DNA of 8,965 bases from Bacteroidales bacterium (lineage in GTDB: Bacteria > Bacteroidota > Bacteroidia > Bacteroidales > UBA4181): the NCBI GenBank assembly GCA_031264715.1, contig JAISDP010000022.1:1-8965 (forward strand), in the 5' to 3' direction. This document shows positions 1 through 6,483 of this stretch, piece after piece; position 1 is the stretch's first letter, and every line of letters starts with the position of its first letter. The notes under the pieces are model-generated. The model worked only from the letters and a program-made list of their open reading frames with translations. It was not told the origin of the DNA and did not search any database. Both the position numbers and the translations under genes were made by a program.

Positions 1-164
1 GGACGAATCCGCGCTTGGCCTGCTATGGTAAATTCTCTGTTATACTTATCCCATTGAACCTCAAAATAGAGGAAAAGATCATCAAAGCAGGGCAGCGACA
101 GACCAATGGTCGATTGAAACTGCGCAGTATTGCGCTTGAGATTTTGATAAGTCTGTTTTTGCAT
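1..164 (-). CDS. IS transposase, N-terminal fragment (runs off left edge)
   Basis: The minus strand opens with ATG at 162-164 and stays open for 54 codons to the window edge. The peptide begins MQKQTYQNLKRNTAQFQSTI and continues through LSLPCFDDLFLYFEVQWDKY to a basic stretch ending QARIRP. This resembles the N-terminal helical/HTH segment of Bacteroidetes IS transposases of the DDE_Tnp_4 type (IS5-like), which normally precedes a conserved LPTPEDKL-type stretch and the DDE catalytic core; both would lie outside the window. The family assignment is from memory of sequence style. A TAnnTTTG box lies just upstream. The IS end should fall between about 165 and 230, but the inverted repeat cannot be confirmed because the other end is not in view. 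Confidence 0.6.
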   Translation of the reverse strand, partial: MQKQTYQNLKRNTAQFQSTIGLSLPCFDDLFLYFEVQWDKYNREFTIAGQARIR

Positions 165-230
165 AATAGTGCAAAAGTAAATATTTTTTTTACAAATAGT
201 TATAATCTATATAATCCTTGATATATCTAC
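165..230. other. Probable IS / phage junction zone
   Basis: A very AT-rich stretch between the transposase start and the recognisable C-terminus of the recoded phage gene. The phage reading frame remains open down to TAG at 207-209, but the last residues are less convincing as protein. The IS may therefore have inserted into or just after the 3' end of the phage gene. No target duplication or inverted repeat can be verified with only one end visible. Confidence 0.35.
172..179 (-). promoter_or_regulatory. Bacteroidetes -7 box upstream of the IS transposase
   Basis: On the minus strand this reads TACTTTTG, matching the Bacteroidetes consensus TAnnTTTG, and lies 7 bases before the transposase ATG. 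A TTTG occurs upstream (193-196), but its spacing of about 13 bp is shorter than the usual 19 to 21 bp for the -33 element. The start codon is so close that transcripts would have almost no leader. Confidence 0.4.
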
Positions 231-1292
231 AGGACTTTTACTTTGATTTGTAAATACATTTTGCTTTTGAAACTCTCACTTACCATTCTTTGCCTTCCAT
301 ACTTCTACATCATCAACAGATAAAGCGCCCACCTGATCATTCGCCACCCCATTTTTGGGACTTACAATATACTGTCCTTCCTGTGGCCTGTATGACAGGT
401 TTTCGTGACCTTTGCTTCAATGCACTTCGCCCTGATGGCCGCCCTTAATCTTGCCTGTCTTTGGTCTCAAGAACCCAGACTGCGTCATATCGTCTATTTG
501 TCCCTGGCCTGTTAACCTATACACTTTGTTTGGATCAGTTGCAGCAAACGCACCTTCTCCCCTGTATGGCAATGGACTGCCACCTTCAAACACCCTGTTG
601 CGTGCAAGGGCTTCCCTGTTTGATGGAAATATAGTTTTTAAATCTGTACTTAATGAGGGCGTGTCTGTTAAAGGTATTTCCCTTATACCTTTTCTTAGCT
701 GTGACATCATATATCTGTCCCCCACTTCCTTAGTCACTGCCCCAACACCTTTAGCCGCCCACTTGATACCTCATTTAGCAAGTTGTCCAGCCATGTATGC
801 ATCATTCAGGTTATTTGCAAAATCAAAAGCAGCTTGATTCTCATGCACAAATCTCCTATAATTACTCTGTCGTTTATCTTCCTGTCATTGAGTTGCCTCT
901 GCTACAGCTTGTTTTGGGGTACTTCCACGCTTTAATGCGTCTTGAAGAGCGTCTCTATAGCTCCCATAATCCTGTGTTAACGTACCCTGTTGTTGCTGAT
1001 GCGCCTGTACTGCAGCGGCGTGCTGCTGTGCCTGTTTCTTTTGTACCTGCATTGGCTTTTGATCCGTATCCACTGTAGCGACCCTTGTATTATCCTGCTG
1101 TGCATAATGGTTATCGGCTGGCTTGTAGCTTAAAGTCTGCTTTCTTTGTTCAGCGGCAGTAAAGTCATTATAATGCTGCTTCATCTTATCGATCTCGGTA
1201 TACCCGTTGTCAAGGTAGTAGCCCATCAATTGACGCTTATGCGACATTGACAGTTCATCCCAGGGGTTGTTTGATGGCTTCTTTTCAGGCAT
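207..1292 (-). CDS. Phage structural-type protein read with TGA as tryptophan (crAss-like)
   Basis: With the standard code this frame stops after 135 residues. With TGA read as Trp it runs 361 codons to TAG at 207-209. The four in-frame TGA codons are at 885-887, 771-773, 417-419 and 276-278 (residues 136, 174, 292, 339). The protein sequence stays coherent across each, for example GQLAK-W-GIKWAAK and GEVH-W-SKGHENLSYRP. Three ordinary TGG codons are also used. The N-terminus (SNNPWDELSMSHKRQLMGYY, then a YTEIDKMKQHYNDF segment) resembles a short helical motif recurring in crAss-like phage virion proteins. Residues about 75 to 110 are Gln/Ala-rich and probably disordered or coiled. A compact C-terminal domain (about 255 to 345) contains VYRLTGQGQIDDMTQSGF and the GEVH-W-SKGHE stretch; its function is unknown. 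The start is ATG, 18 bp after the upstream phage gene. In a standard-code host only the first 135 residues would be made without a suppressor tRNA. The phage assignment is from memory. Confidence 0.75.
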
Positions 1293-1310
1293 ATTATACT
1301 GTATTTTTAA

Positions 1311-2045
1311 TTAAGGAATGGTATAAAGCAGGGTCAAGTCATGCAGCTGAAACTTATAGTCATCCCTGTTTTTAAATGTAAACTTTGTCTTAGCTCATGT
1401 ACTTCTAATCCTGTTCTGTGTTTCGTATGAACTACTCTGCCCGTATACTGATTTTTGCCTTGGGATTGGAGTATTCCATACCATGAACTTCTTCCTTATG
1501 TTTGGCCTTCTGTCATTGACATCAAGATTGAGATACCCATACTGATACTCATTATATACCTCAACGGTATCAAATGTCTTCATCGGATCTTACTCCCATT
1601 CGTTATTTTCTCCGTTACGTTTATAGGCGTCCATCCTGTACTGCAGGTTATCAAATACCTTGTCTGTCATAGCATCAGGGTTTACGTAATACTCAATCTG
1701 GGAATCATGGTACCTTCCGTAGAACTCTCCGTATTTCCCCTTGTTGTTCAACCACAGTGTTGTTGTATATTTTGTCTCGCTTCCATTTTCGCCATCTACC
1801 TCCTGCTGCTCGTTCCTTACAGATATGAATTCACCTGCAAAGTTAAACATAAACGGTATACCCTGGTGAGAGAAGAATGACTCAAACTGCTTTAGCCTTC
1901 CATTGAACTCAAGGGATGGCATGAGCGTTGTGTATGTAGTACTCATGCTTTTACCGTAGTTAAAGAAGATATTGTTATTTGTATAGTCTACATTCGTTAT
2001 CCATTGATCAGCTCCAATCGTATATGGATAGCGGAATATGACAGC
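1311..2045 (-). pseudogene. 3' part of a crAss-like phage stabilisation/tail protein gene, TGA-recoded and broken
   Basis: The minus-strand frame is open from about 2045 to TAA at 1311-1313 (245 codons) if TGA at 1395-1397 is read as Trp and one TAA at 1590-1592 is passed over. Recognisable stretches are YPYTIGADQWITNVDYTNN, LMPSLEFNGRLKQFESFF, HQGIPFMFNFAGEFISVRNE, KVFDNLQYRMD, KTFDTVEVYNEYQ and the end RIRST-W-AKTKF followed by FQLHDLTLLYTIP. The end and the paired VFDN/TFDT motifs match what I remember of the C-termini of crAss-like 'stabilisation' proteins (P22 gp4-type tail proteins). The coding signal begins upstream of ATG 1944-1946, so that ATG is internal and the true 5' end is missing; TAA at 2046-2048 closes the frame. 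The TAA at 1590 lies between two similar motifs and is probably a nonsense mutation. Alternatively there are two genes, the second starting at ATG 1581-1583. Confidence 0.65.
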
Positions 2046-2051
2046 TTATCG

Positions 2052-2099
2052 TCAAAGGAAAATAAAACTATGGAAGATGTTGAAAATATCAATGCTCAT
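2052..2099 (-). other. Possible 15-residue ORF or gene remnant at the phage/host junction
   Basis: An ATG (2097-2099) follows directly after the TAG of the small membrane gene and opens a 15-codon frame (MSIDIFNIFHSFIFL) ending in TGA at 2052-2054. It may be the start of a host gene cut off by the foreign segment, a tiny peptide, or chance. Nothing else supports it. Confidence 0.2.
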
Positions 2100-2249
2100 C
2101 TATGTGCGTCCTGACGAACCGAGGTTTTTCTTCCGGTTAACTTTCCTGATAATCCACCAGACCACAAGAATTACAATTGCGATTTGAGCCAAAATGACGG
2201 CAACAATAACGGTTATTTGAAACGGACCTGCTTTAGTCAAAAATTCCAT
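2100..2249 (-). CDS. Small single-span membrane protein (49 aa)
   Basis: The ATG at 2247-2249 opens a 49-codon frame ending in TAG at 2100-2102. The peptide starts MEFLTKAGPF. A strongly hydrophobic segment covers residues about 11 to 36 (QITVIVAVILAQIAIVILVV, then WWII), and a basic tail RKVNRKK follows, as expected for a one-span protein with its C-terminus in the cytoplasm. It lies 60 bp downstream of purD on the same strand and could be co-transcribed with it; no clear terminator or TAnnTTTG box was seen in the gap. I do not recognise the family. The clean hydrophobic segment and positive-inside tail make chance unlikely, but the length alone proves nothing. Confidence 0.55.
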   Translation of the reverse strand: MEFLTKAGPFQITVIVAVILAQIAIVILVVWWIIRKVNRKKNLGSSGRT

Positions 2250-2309
2250 GATATTTTTAATTTGGGTTTTGGGTATATGTTTTTTAATGCACGCAAGCTA
2301 CGAAAAATC

Positions 2310-3581
2310 TTATTTCAAATCAAATCCGATATCGCGGCGGAAATATTTACCTTCGTAATCGATAATCTCAGCGTTGGCATACGACTTTGCCAGCGCATTT
2401 TCCATATTGTCGGCCAGCGCGGTAACGGCAATCACCCGTCCTCCGGCAGTCACTGCCTGTCCATCGGCATTGGCGGTTCCTGCATGGAAGAGAATACAGT
2501 CTTCAGTTGATTTCAGCCCGCTGACCGGTTTTCCTTTCTCATAGCTTCCGGGGTATCCGCCCGATACCAGCATCACGGTGGCGGCCGTTTGCCGGCTTAC
2601 TGTGATGGTTTGCCGGTTGAGCGTACCGCAAGCTGCCGATTGCAGCAATTCCAGCAGATCGCTTTCGATGCGCGGGATGACCACCTCCGTTTCCGGATCG
2701 CCCATCCGGACGTTATACTCAATCACCACCGGGTTGCCTTTTACATTCATCAGCCCGAAGAAAATGAAGCCCCTGTAAGGAATGTCGTCCTTGCGAAGTC
2801 CTTCTACGGTAGGCCGCACGATACGCGTTTCCACCCTTTCCATAAATTCCTTCGTGGCAAACGGCACCGGCGATACGGCCCCCATGCCGCCCGTGTTCAG
2901 CCCGGTATCGCCTTCGCCTGTCCGTTTGTAATCCTTGGCTTCGGGCAGTATCAAGTAGTTTTCGCCGTCGGTAAGCGCAAACACCGAAAGCTCTATTCCC
3001 GAAAGGAATTCTTCGATCACCACTTTTTCGCCGGCAGCCCCGAACTTGCCCGAAAACATTTCGTGCAAAGCGGTAAAAGCCTCTTCCTGCGAATTTACAA
3101 TCACAACCCCTTTGCCGGCCGCCAATCCGTCGGCTTTCAGCACATATGGGGATTGCAGGCTACGGATGAAGTCCTGCGCTTCCGTTTCCTGTCCGCCGGT
3201 GAAGCTGCGGTATGCTGCGGTAGGTATGCCGTGGCGCAGCATAAATTTCTTGGCAAAATCTTTGCTTCCTTCCAGTTGCGCTCCCTGCGCCGGCGGCCCG
3301 ATCACCGGTATATGCTTCAATTCGGGCCGGCTTGCGAAATAATCCGCAATGCCTTTTACCAAAGGTTCTTCGGGGCCAACCACGATGATGTCGATATGTT
3401 CCCGCAGTGCAAATTTGCCTGTTTCAGCGAAATCGGTTACCTTGATGGGCGTATTGCATCCTGCCTGCGCCGTCCCTGCATTCCCGGGAGCAATGAACAA
3501 ACGGGTCAGAAGCGGACTTTGGGCTATTTTCCATGCCAGTGCATGTTCGCGGCCGCCCGAGCCTGTCAATAATACATTCAT
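2310..3581 (-). CDS. purD: Phosphoribosylamine--glycine ligase
   Basis: PurD joins glycine to 5-phosphoribosylamine with ATP to give GAR, the second step of de novo purine synthesis, in the cytosol. The 423-residue length is normal. The N-terminal domain opens with LLTGSGGREHAL (4-15), followed by APGNAGT (31-37) and VVGPEEPLVKGIAD (67-80). The ATP-grasp domain shows VLKADGLAAGKGVVIV (147-162), VVIEEFLSGIELSV (187-200) and the GEGDTGLNTGGMGAVSPVP glycine-rich loop (222-240). It also shows EYNVRMGDPETEVVIPRI (288-305), which carries metal and ATP ligands. The C-terminal domain with VSGGYPGSYEKG (339-350) is complete. The gene stops with TAA. Start ATG 3579-3581 gives the canonical MNVLLTGSGG start and sits 25 bases after a -7 box. 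It is divergent from ruvX. No sign of damage. Confidence 0.97.
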   Translation of the reverse strand: MNVLLTGSGGREHALAWKIAQSPLLTRLFIAPGNAGTAQAGCNTPIKVTDFAETGKFALREHIDIIVVGPEEPLVKGIADYFASRPELKHIPVIGPPAQGAQLEGSKDFAKKFMLRHGIPTAAYRSFTGGQETEAQDFIRSLQSPYVLKADGLAAGKGVVIVNSQEEAFTALHEMFSGKFGAAGEKVVIEEFLSGIELSVFALTDGENYLILPEAKDYKRTGEGDTGLNTGGMGAVSPVPFATKEFMERVETRIVRPTVEGLRKDDIPYRGFIFFGLMNVKGNPVVIEYNVRMGDPETEVVIPRIESDLLELLQSAACGTLNRQTITVSRQTAATVMLVSGGYPGSYEKGKPVSGLKSTEDCILFHAGTANADGQAVTAGGRVIAVTALADNMENALAKSYANAEIIDYEGKYFRRDIGFDLK

Positions 3582-3606
3582 GACAAAATCTTTCGAATTT
3601 ATTCTG

Positions 3607-3614
3607 CAAAAATA
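3607..3614 (-). promoter_or_regulatory. purD promoter, -7 box
   Basis: The minus strand reads TATTTTTG (TAnnTTTG consensus), 25 bases before the purD ATG. No convincing TTTG -33 element lies at the standard spacing. It is back to back with the ruvX box, so the two promoters share about 85 bp of intergenic DNA. No PurR-like operator palindrome was seen. Confidence 0.5.
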
Positions 3615-3634
3615 GACAATTAGTTACAAAATTT

Positions 3635-3642
3635 TACCTTTG
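3635..3642 (+). promoter_or_regulatory. ruvX promoter, -7 box
   Basis: TACCTTTG matches the Bacteroidetes TAnnTTTG consensus and ends 23 bases before the ruvX ATG. The expected start of transcription is close to 3648, so an ATG at 3647 is unlikely to be used. The -33 TTTG is not clear. Confidence 0.5.
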
Positions 3643-3665
3643 CATCATGAAAAGTATCTTTCTGC

Positions 3666-4112
3666 ATGGGACGCATCATCGGTATTGATTACGGACGCAA
3701 GCGCACGGGCATTGCTGTCACCGACCCGCTGCAAATGATTGCAGGCGGCCTGGAAACAGTGGCTTCGGGCGAAGTGGAAGCCTGGCTCGAGCGCTATATG
3801 GCCAATGAGCCGGTGGAAGGCATCGTAATCGGCTGCCCCACCATGCTCGACGGCTCCGAATCGGATACCATGACCCGTTACGTACAGCCTTTTGTCAACC
3901 GGCTGAGAAAAAAATTTCCCGGCATTATCATTGATCTGTTTGACGAGAGGTATACGTCAAAATTGGCCGTTCGCGCCATGATCGACGGAGGGATGAAGAA
4001 GAAGGACCGGAGGGACAAAGCCAGTATCGACAGGCTGAGCGCCGTGATTTTGCTGCAAGGATACCTGGAACAGTTGAAAATTGAACCGAGCCCGCGTGCT
4101 CAACGAAATTAA
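3666..4112 (+). CDS. ruvX: Holliday junction resolvase-like protein RuvX (YqgF family)
   Basis: A 148-residue protein with an RNase H-like fold; the YqgF/RuvX family is linked to 16S/pre-rRNA end processing and Holliday-junction resolution. Visible signatures are the first strand RIIGIDYGRKRTGIAVTDP (3-21, catalytic Asp at 7), the middle GIVIGCPTMLDG block (53-64), the DERYTSKLA loop (about 93-101), and KASIDRLSAVILLQGYL (about 117-133) with the last acidic residue. The usual length is about 135 to 150. ATG 3666 gives the standard start right before the first catalytic strand. It lies divergent from purD and 8 bp before the GntR gene ATG, suggesting co-transcription with that regulator. Confidence 0.93.
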   Translation: MGRIIGIDYGRKRTGIAVTDPLQMIAGGLETVASGEVEAWLERYMANEPVEGIVIGCPTMLDGSESDTMTRYVQPFVNRLRKKFPGIIIDLFDERYTSKLAVRAMIDGGMKKKDRRDKASIDRLSAVILLQGYLEQLKIEPSPRAQRN

Positions 4113-4120
4113 AATTGAAA

Positions 4121-4831
4121 ATGGGAAATATTCCCTACTACAAGCAAATATACGAATTATTGCGCAGGCAAATTCTCGACGAGGAATTTACTGAAGGCGA
4201 TTTGTTGCCGTCGGAAAATGAATTGTGCACCCGGCACGGAGTGACGCGGCCTACCATCAGGCATGCGCTTGACGCCTTAGTGAACGACGGATTGATTGTG
4301 AAACACAAGGGTAAGGGAAGCATCGTCCGCCGGAATCCGAATGTGGTGGGTATCCTTTCTCTTTCGGGGATCACATCGGCTTTGGGGAAGCACAACCTGC
4401 AAACCGAAATCATTGCCAGGCCGTTGCATATGGCACACTGGCCCGAACCTTTTCCATTTCACCTGTCGGATGCCGAAATCGACGCAGGGTGCATCTGCAT
4501 GGAACGGTTACGCAAGGTTACCGATAAGGCGATTTTTTACGAACGGACTTATCTGCCGGCATCATATTTTCCGCGTTTTACACAACGGAACATGGAAAAC
4601 CGTTCGCTTTTCGAAGTGTTGCGCAAAGGATATCATGTGGAAATTAAGGCGGGCGAACAACTCATACGATCGATCCCGGCTGATGAAAACATAAGCAGGT
4701 ATTTTAAAGTTTTGCAAGGACACCCGGTGTTATATCTCGAACGCAAGTTTGTCATTACCTTCCCGGATGTGTATATTTATTCGCTGCTGTATTGCAATAC
4801 AGAGGAATTTGCTTTATACGGAACGTTTTAA
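4121..4831 (+). CDS. GntR family transcriptional regulator, HutC/UTRA type
   Basis: A 236-residue cytoplasmic DNA-binding regulator. The N-terminal winged helix (residues 5 to about 71) shows PYYKQIYELLRRQI, the GDLLPSENELCTRHGV turn, TRPTIRHALDALVNDGLI as recognition helix, and a KGKGSIV wing. Residues about 75 to 236 form a UTRA-type effector domain, with MERLRKVTDKAIFYERTYLP (127-146) and VLYLERKFV (203-211) as typical strands. UTRA domains usually bind sugar phosphates or other small ligands; the ligand here cannot be told. I chose ATG 4121 over the in-frame TTG at 4115 because ATG gives the usual short lead into the winged helix. It follows ruvX by 8 bp and meets the convergent downstream gene with 6 bp between stops. 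No operator palindrome was identified, so the target regulon is open. Confidence 0.9.
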   Translation: MGNIPYYKQIYELLRRQILDEEFTEGDLLPSENELCTRHGVTRPTIRHALDALVNDGLIVKHKGKGSIVRRNPNVVGILSLSGITSALGKHNLQTEIIARPLHMAHWPEPFPFHLSDAEIDAGCICMERLRKVTDKAIFYERTYLPASYFPRFTQRNMENRSLFEVLRKGYHVEIKAGEQLIRSIPADENISRYFKVLQGHPVLYLERKFVITFPDVYIYSLLYCNTEEFALYGTF

Positions 4832-4837
4832 AATATC

Positions 4838-6388
4838 CTATTCAATAAACAGTTCAGGTTCGGATACATACCGTTCCCTTTTCCAGTATCGAAGCAGGAA
4901 ATCGCAATTAGCCCAAACGTAATGAAATCCGCCTTTGCCTGCAATCGGTTCGATTTCGATCATTTGGTTTTCGATCAGGAAGGAAATAAAATCCGGGCTG
5001 ATCCGTTCATCCAGCATCAGGTCTTCAATATTTGTTTCGGTATCTTTATCAAAGTACGGATTATCCCAAATGGAGATACATTGGGCAATATCCGGATAAA
5101 ACTCCATCCCGGCACGGGGATTGAAAAATACAACCAGGTTTTCCAGGTCGTCATCCACTCCGAAAGTTGCACCGTGCACATCGAACATTTTCCTGTCCAT
5201 GCTGTCCATGCCGTATTTCAGGTGATACGTTTCCCACACGGTATCGATGAGCGTGAATGTTTCCCGTTTGCTTTCGAGGAACAGGATACGCTTGTCCTGA
5301 TTGAGTTCAAGGAAACAGTCCTCTTCGCGTTTCACAACACCTGTATGCGACGCAACAGGCGCAAAAAGACATTTTTCCCTTTCGGTGATTTCTGCATTTT
5401 CAAAATCCGCCACAGGAAATGCCGGGCCGGTTGCGTACCACTCGTCCCCCCACTGTGCAATGCCTGTGCGCACCGAAGTTTTGCCCTCAACCAATGGAAA
5501 GTCCCAGTTGGGGTTATTTAATTCTACCGGTATCCCCGAAGCAAGGTGCTTCATTTGAATGTGCTCGGCAGTTGCGCCTTCGTAAAGGAAAAGTCCTTCC
5601 CTGCGTTTCGAAAGCGACAGTAAGTTTTTGTAAAGGGGGTGCGATTTTCCTGCCCAATGAGCCAGCATTTCGTTGGAACGTTGCGCCAGCAGCGGACTAA
5701 CCCTGTTGAACAGTAACCGTGCGCGCCTGTCGGCAACCAACCGGTCGAAATTTTTCTGCGAACCCCTCTGATTTTTCACGTCAAGTATTTCTCCTTCCAA
5801 CAGGCTTGTCATGTAATACTGCTGGAGGTAGCAGCCAAAAAAGAAAAAATCGAGATGTTCCTTTACCCTGTCGAAATCCGCATCAGGCGCAAGTGTCAGC
5901 GCCGCTTTGAGGTCTTCGTTTCTTGGCGCCTGCCCGGCTGTTTCGTTCAGCATGGTATACACAATCTTTGCAATCTCGGTATTTTCGATCGAAAAGGGGT
6001 CGATAAAATGATTCTGTATGGAAAGATTGGAGCAGAAATGCCAAGTCAGGAATTGAATATCGGACAGGTTGACATCGCCATGCTCGTATCCGGCCATGTC
6101 GTAGAACGGGAGGTATTTGCCATAAAGCCTGTGGTGTTCATCAATGAATGAAGTCCACATACCTGTTTGGCTGACAATGTCTTCGAAGTAACATGCCAAC
6201 ATGCATGACAGGTATTTGTAGTCGGCGCCTACCAGGTTGTCGGTCACGTCAACATGAAGCATTTCGTGCTGGATATCATTGCTGAGACCAATATAGAAAT
6301 GGTCGGACGATACTTCCCTGTCATAGGGATGATACTCCAGCCAGTCCTTGAGGGCGATCCGTGACAAACGGGGAAAAAGGGTTTTCAT
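4838..6388 (-). CDS. Uncharacterised Bacteroidales protein, DUF3843-like
   Basis: A 516-residue soluble protein without a signal peptide or membrane segment, rich in aromatic and acidic residues. From memory it resembles the DUF3843 group of Bacteroidales, which has an LSC-LACYFEDIVS-type block (here 60-73) followed by a LYGKYLPFYD block (88-97), and a C-terminal FISFLIENQMIEIEP / FLLRYWKRERY region. Function is unknown. A HEMLH sequence (41-45) looks like a zinc-protease motif but is probably incidental. A GTG upstream at 6440-6442 would add 18 residues. I prefer ATG 6386-6388 because a TAnnTTTG box (6411-6418) lies inside that extension, 22 bases before this ATG. Its 3' end lies 6 bp from that of the GntR gene, and its 5' end is divergent from tgt. 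Confidence 0.75.
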   Translation of the reverse strand: MKTLFPRLSRIALKDWLEYHPYDREVSSDHFYIGLSNDIQHEMLHVDVTDNLVGADYKYLSCMLACYFEDIVSQTGMWTSFIDEHHRLYGKYLPFYDMAGYEHGDVNLSDIQFLTWHFCSNLSIQNHFIDPFSIENTEIAKIVYTMLNETAGQAPRNEDLKAALTLAPDADFDRVKEHLDFFFFGCYLQQYYMTSLLEGEILDVKNQRGSQKNFDRLVADRRARLLFNRVSPLLAQRSNEMLAHWAGKSHPLYKNLLSLSKRREGLFLYEGATAEHIQMKHLASGIPVELNNPNWDFPLVEGKTSVRTGIAQWGDEWYATGPAFPVADFENAEITEREKCLFAPVASHTGVVKREEDCFLELNQDKRILFLESKRETFTLIDTVWETYHLKYGMDSMDRKMFDVHGATFGVDDDLENLVVFFNPRAGMEFYPDIAQCISIWDNPYFDKDTETNIEDLMLDERISPDFISFLIENQMIEIEPIAGKGGFHYVWANCDFLLRYWKRERYVSEPELFIE

Positions 6389-6410
6389 GCAAGCTAAATT
6401 CAATGCACTG

Positions 6411-6418
6411 CAAAAATA
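6411..6418 (-). promoter_or_regulatory. -7 box for the DUF3843-like gene
   Basis: The minus strand reads TATTTTTG followed by C, matching TAnnTTTG, 22 bases before ATG 6388. It decides the start: a transcript from here cannot include the upstream GTG at 6442. The -33 element is not evident. Confidence 0.5.
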
Positions 6419-6458
6419 ATCAAATCTGGATAAGAATGTCACCTTAGCATAAAAAACC

Positions 6459-6466
6459 TATCTTTG
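6459..6466 (+). promoter_or_regulatory. tgt-lpt operon promoter, -7 box
   Basis: TATCTTTG matches TAnnTTTG and ends 17 bases before the GTG start of tgt. With the box for the minus-strand neighbour at 6411-6418 it forms a compact divergent promoter region of about 95 bp. Confidence 0.5.
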
Positions 6467-6483
6467 CACACAAAATTTGTCAG

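Noticed and set aside
451..837. 128-codon plus-strand ORF
   Set aside because: It lies antisense to the TGA-recoded phage gene, whose minus-strand reading is far more protein-like. Same for 797-1078.
207..1292. Explaining the in-frame stops as random pseudogene decay
   Set aside because: All four are TGA, none are TAA or TAG, there is no frameshift, and a fifth TGA behaves the same way in the next gene; random decay would mix stop types.
1455..1880. 141-codon plus-strand hydrophobic ORF
   Set aside because: Antisense to the broken phage tail gene; its hydrophobicity is a by-product of complementing charged codons.
2589..3572. 327-codon plus-strand ORF
   Set aside because: Antisense shadow of purD, which has all family motifs; GC-rich codons keep the opposite strand open.
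3647..3688. 13-codon ORF (MKSIFLHGTHHRY) overlapping the ruvX start, as a leader peptide
   Set aside because: Its ATG falls at the predicted transcription start, so it would be leaderless, and nothing suggests attenuation.
4115..4120. TTG start for the GntR gene
   Set aside because: ATG 4121 is in frame two codons later and gives a normal GntR N-terminus.
6389..6442. GTG-started N-terminal extension of the DUF3843-like protein
   Set aside because: The predicted -7 box lies inside it and the next ATG gives a better start.
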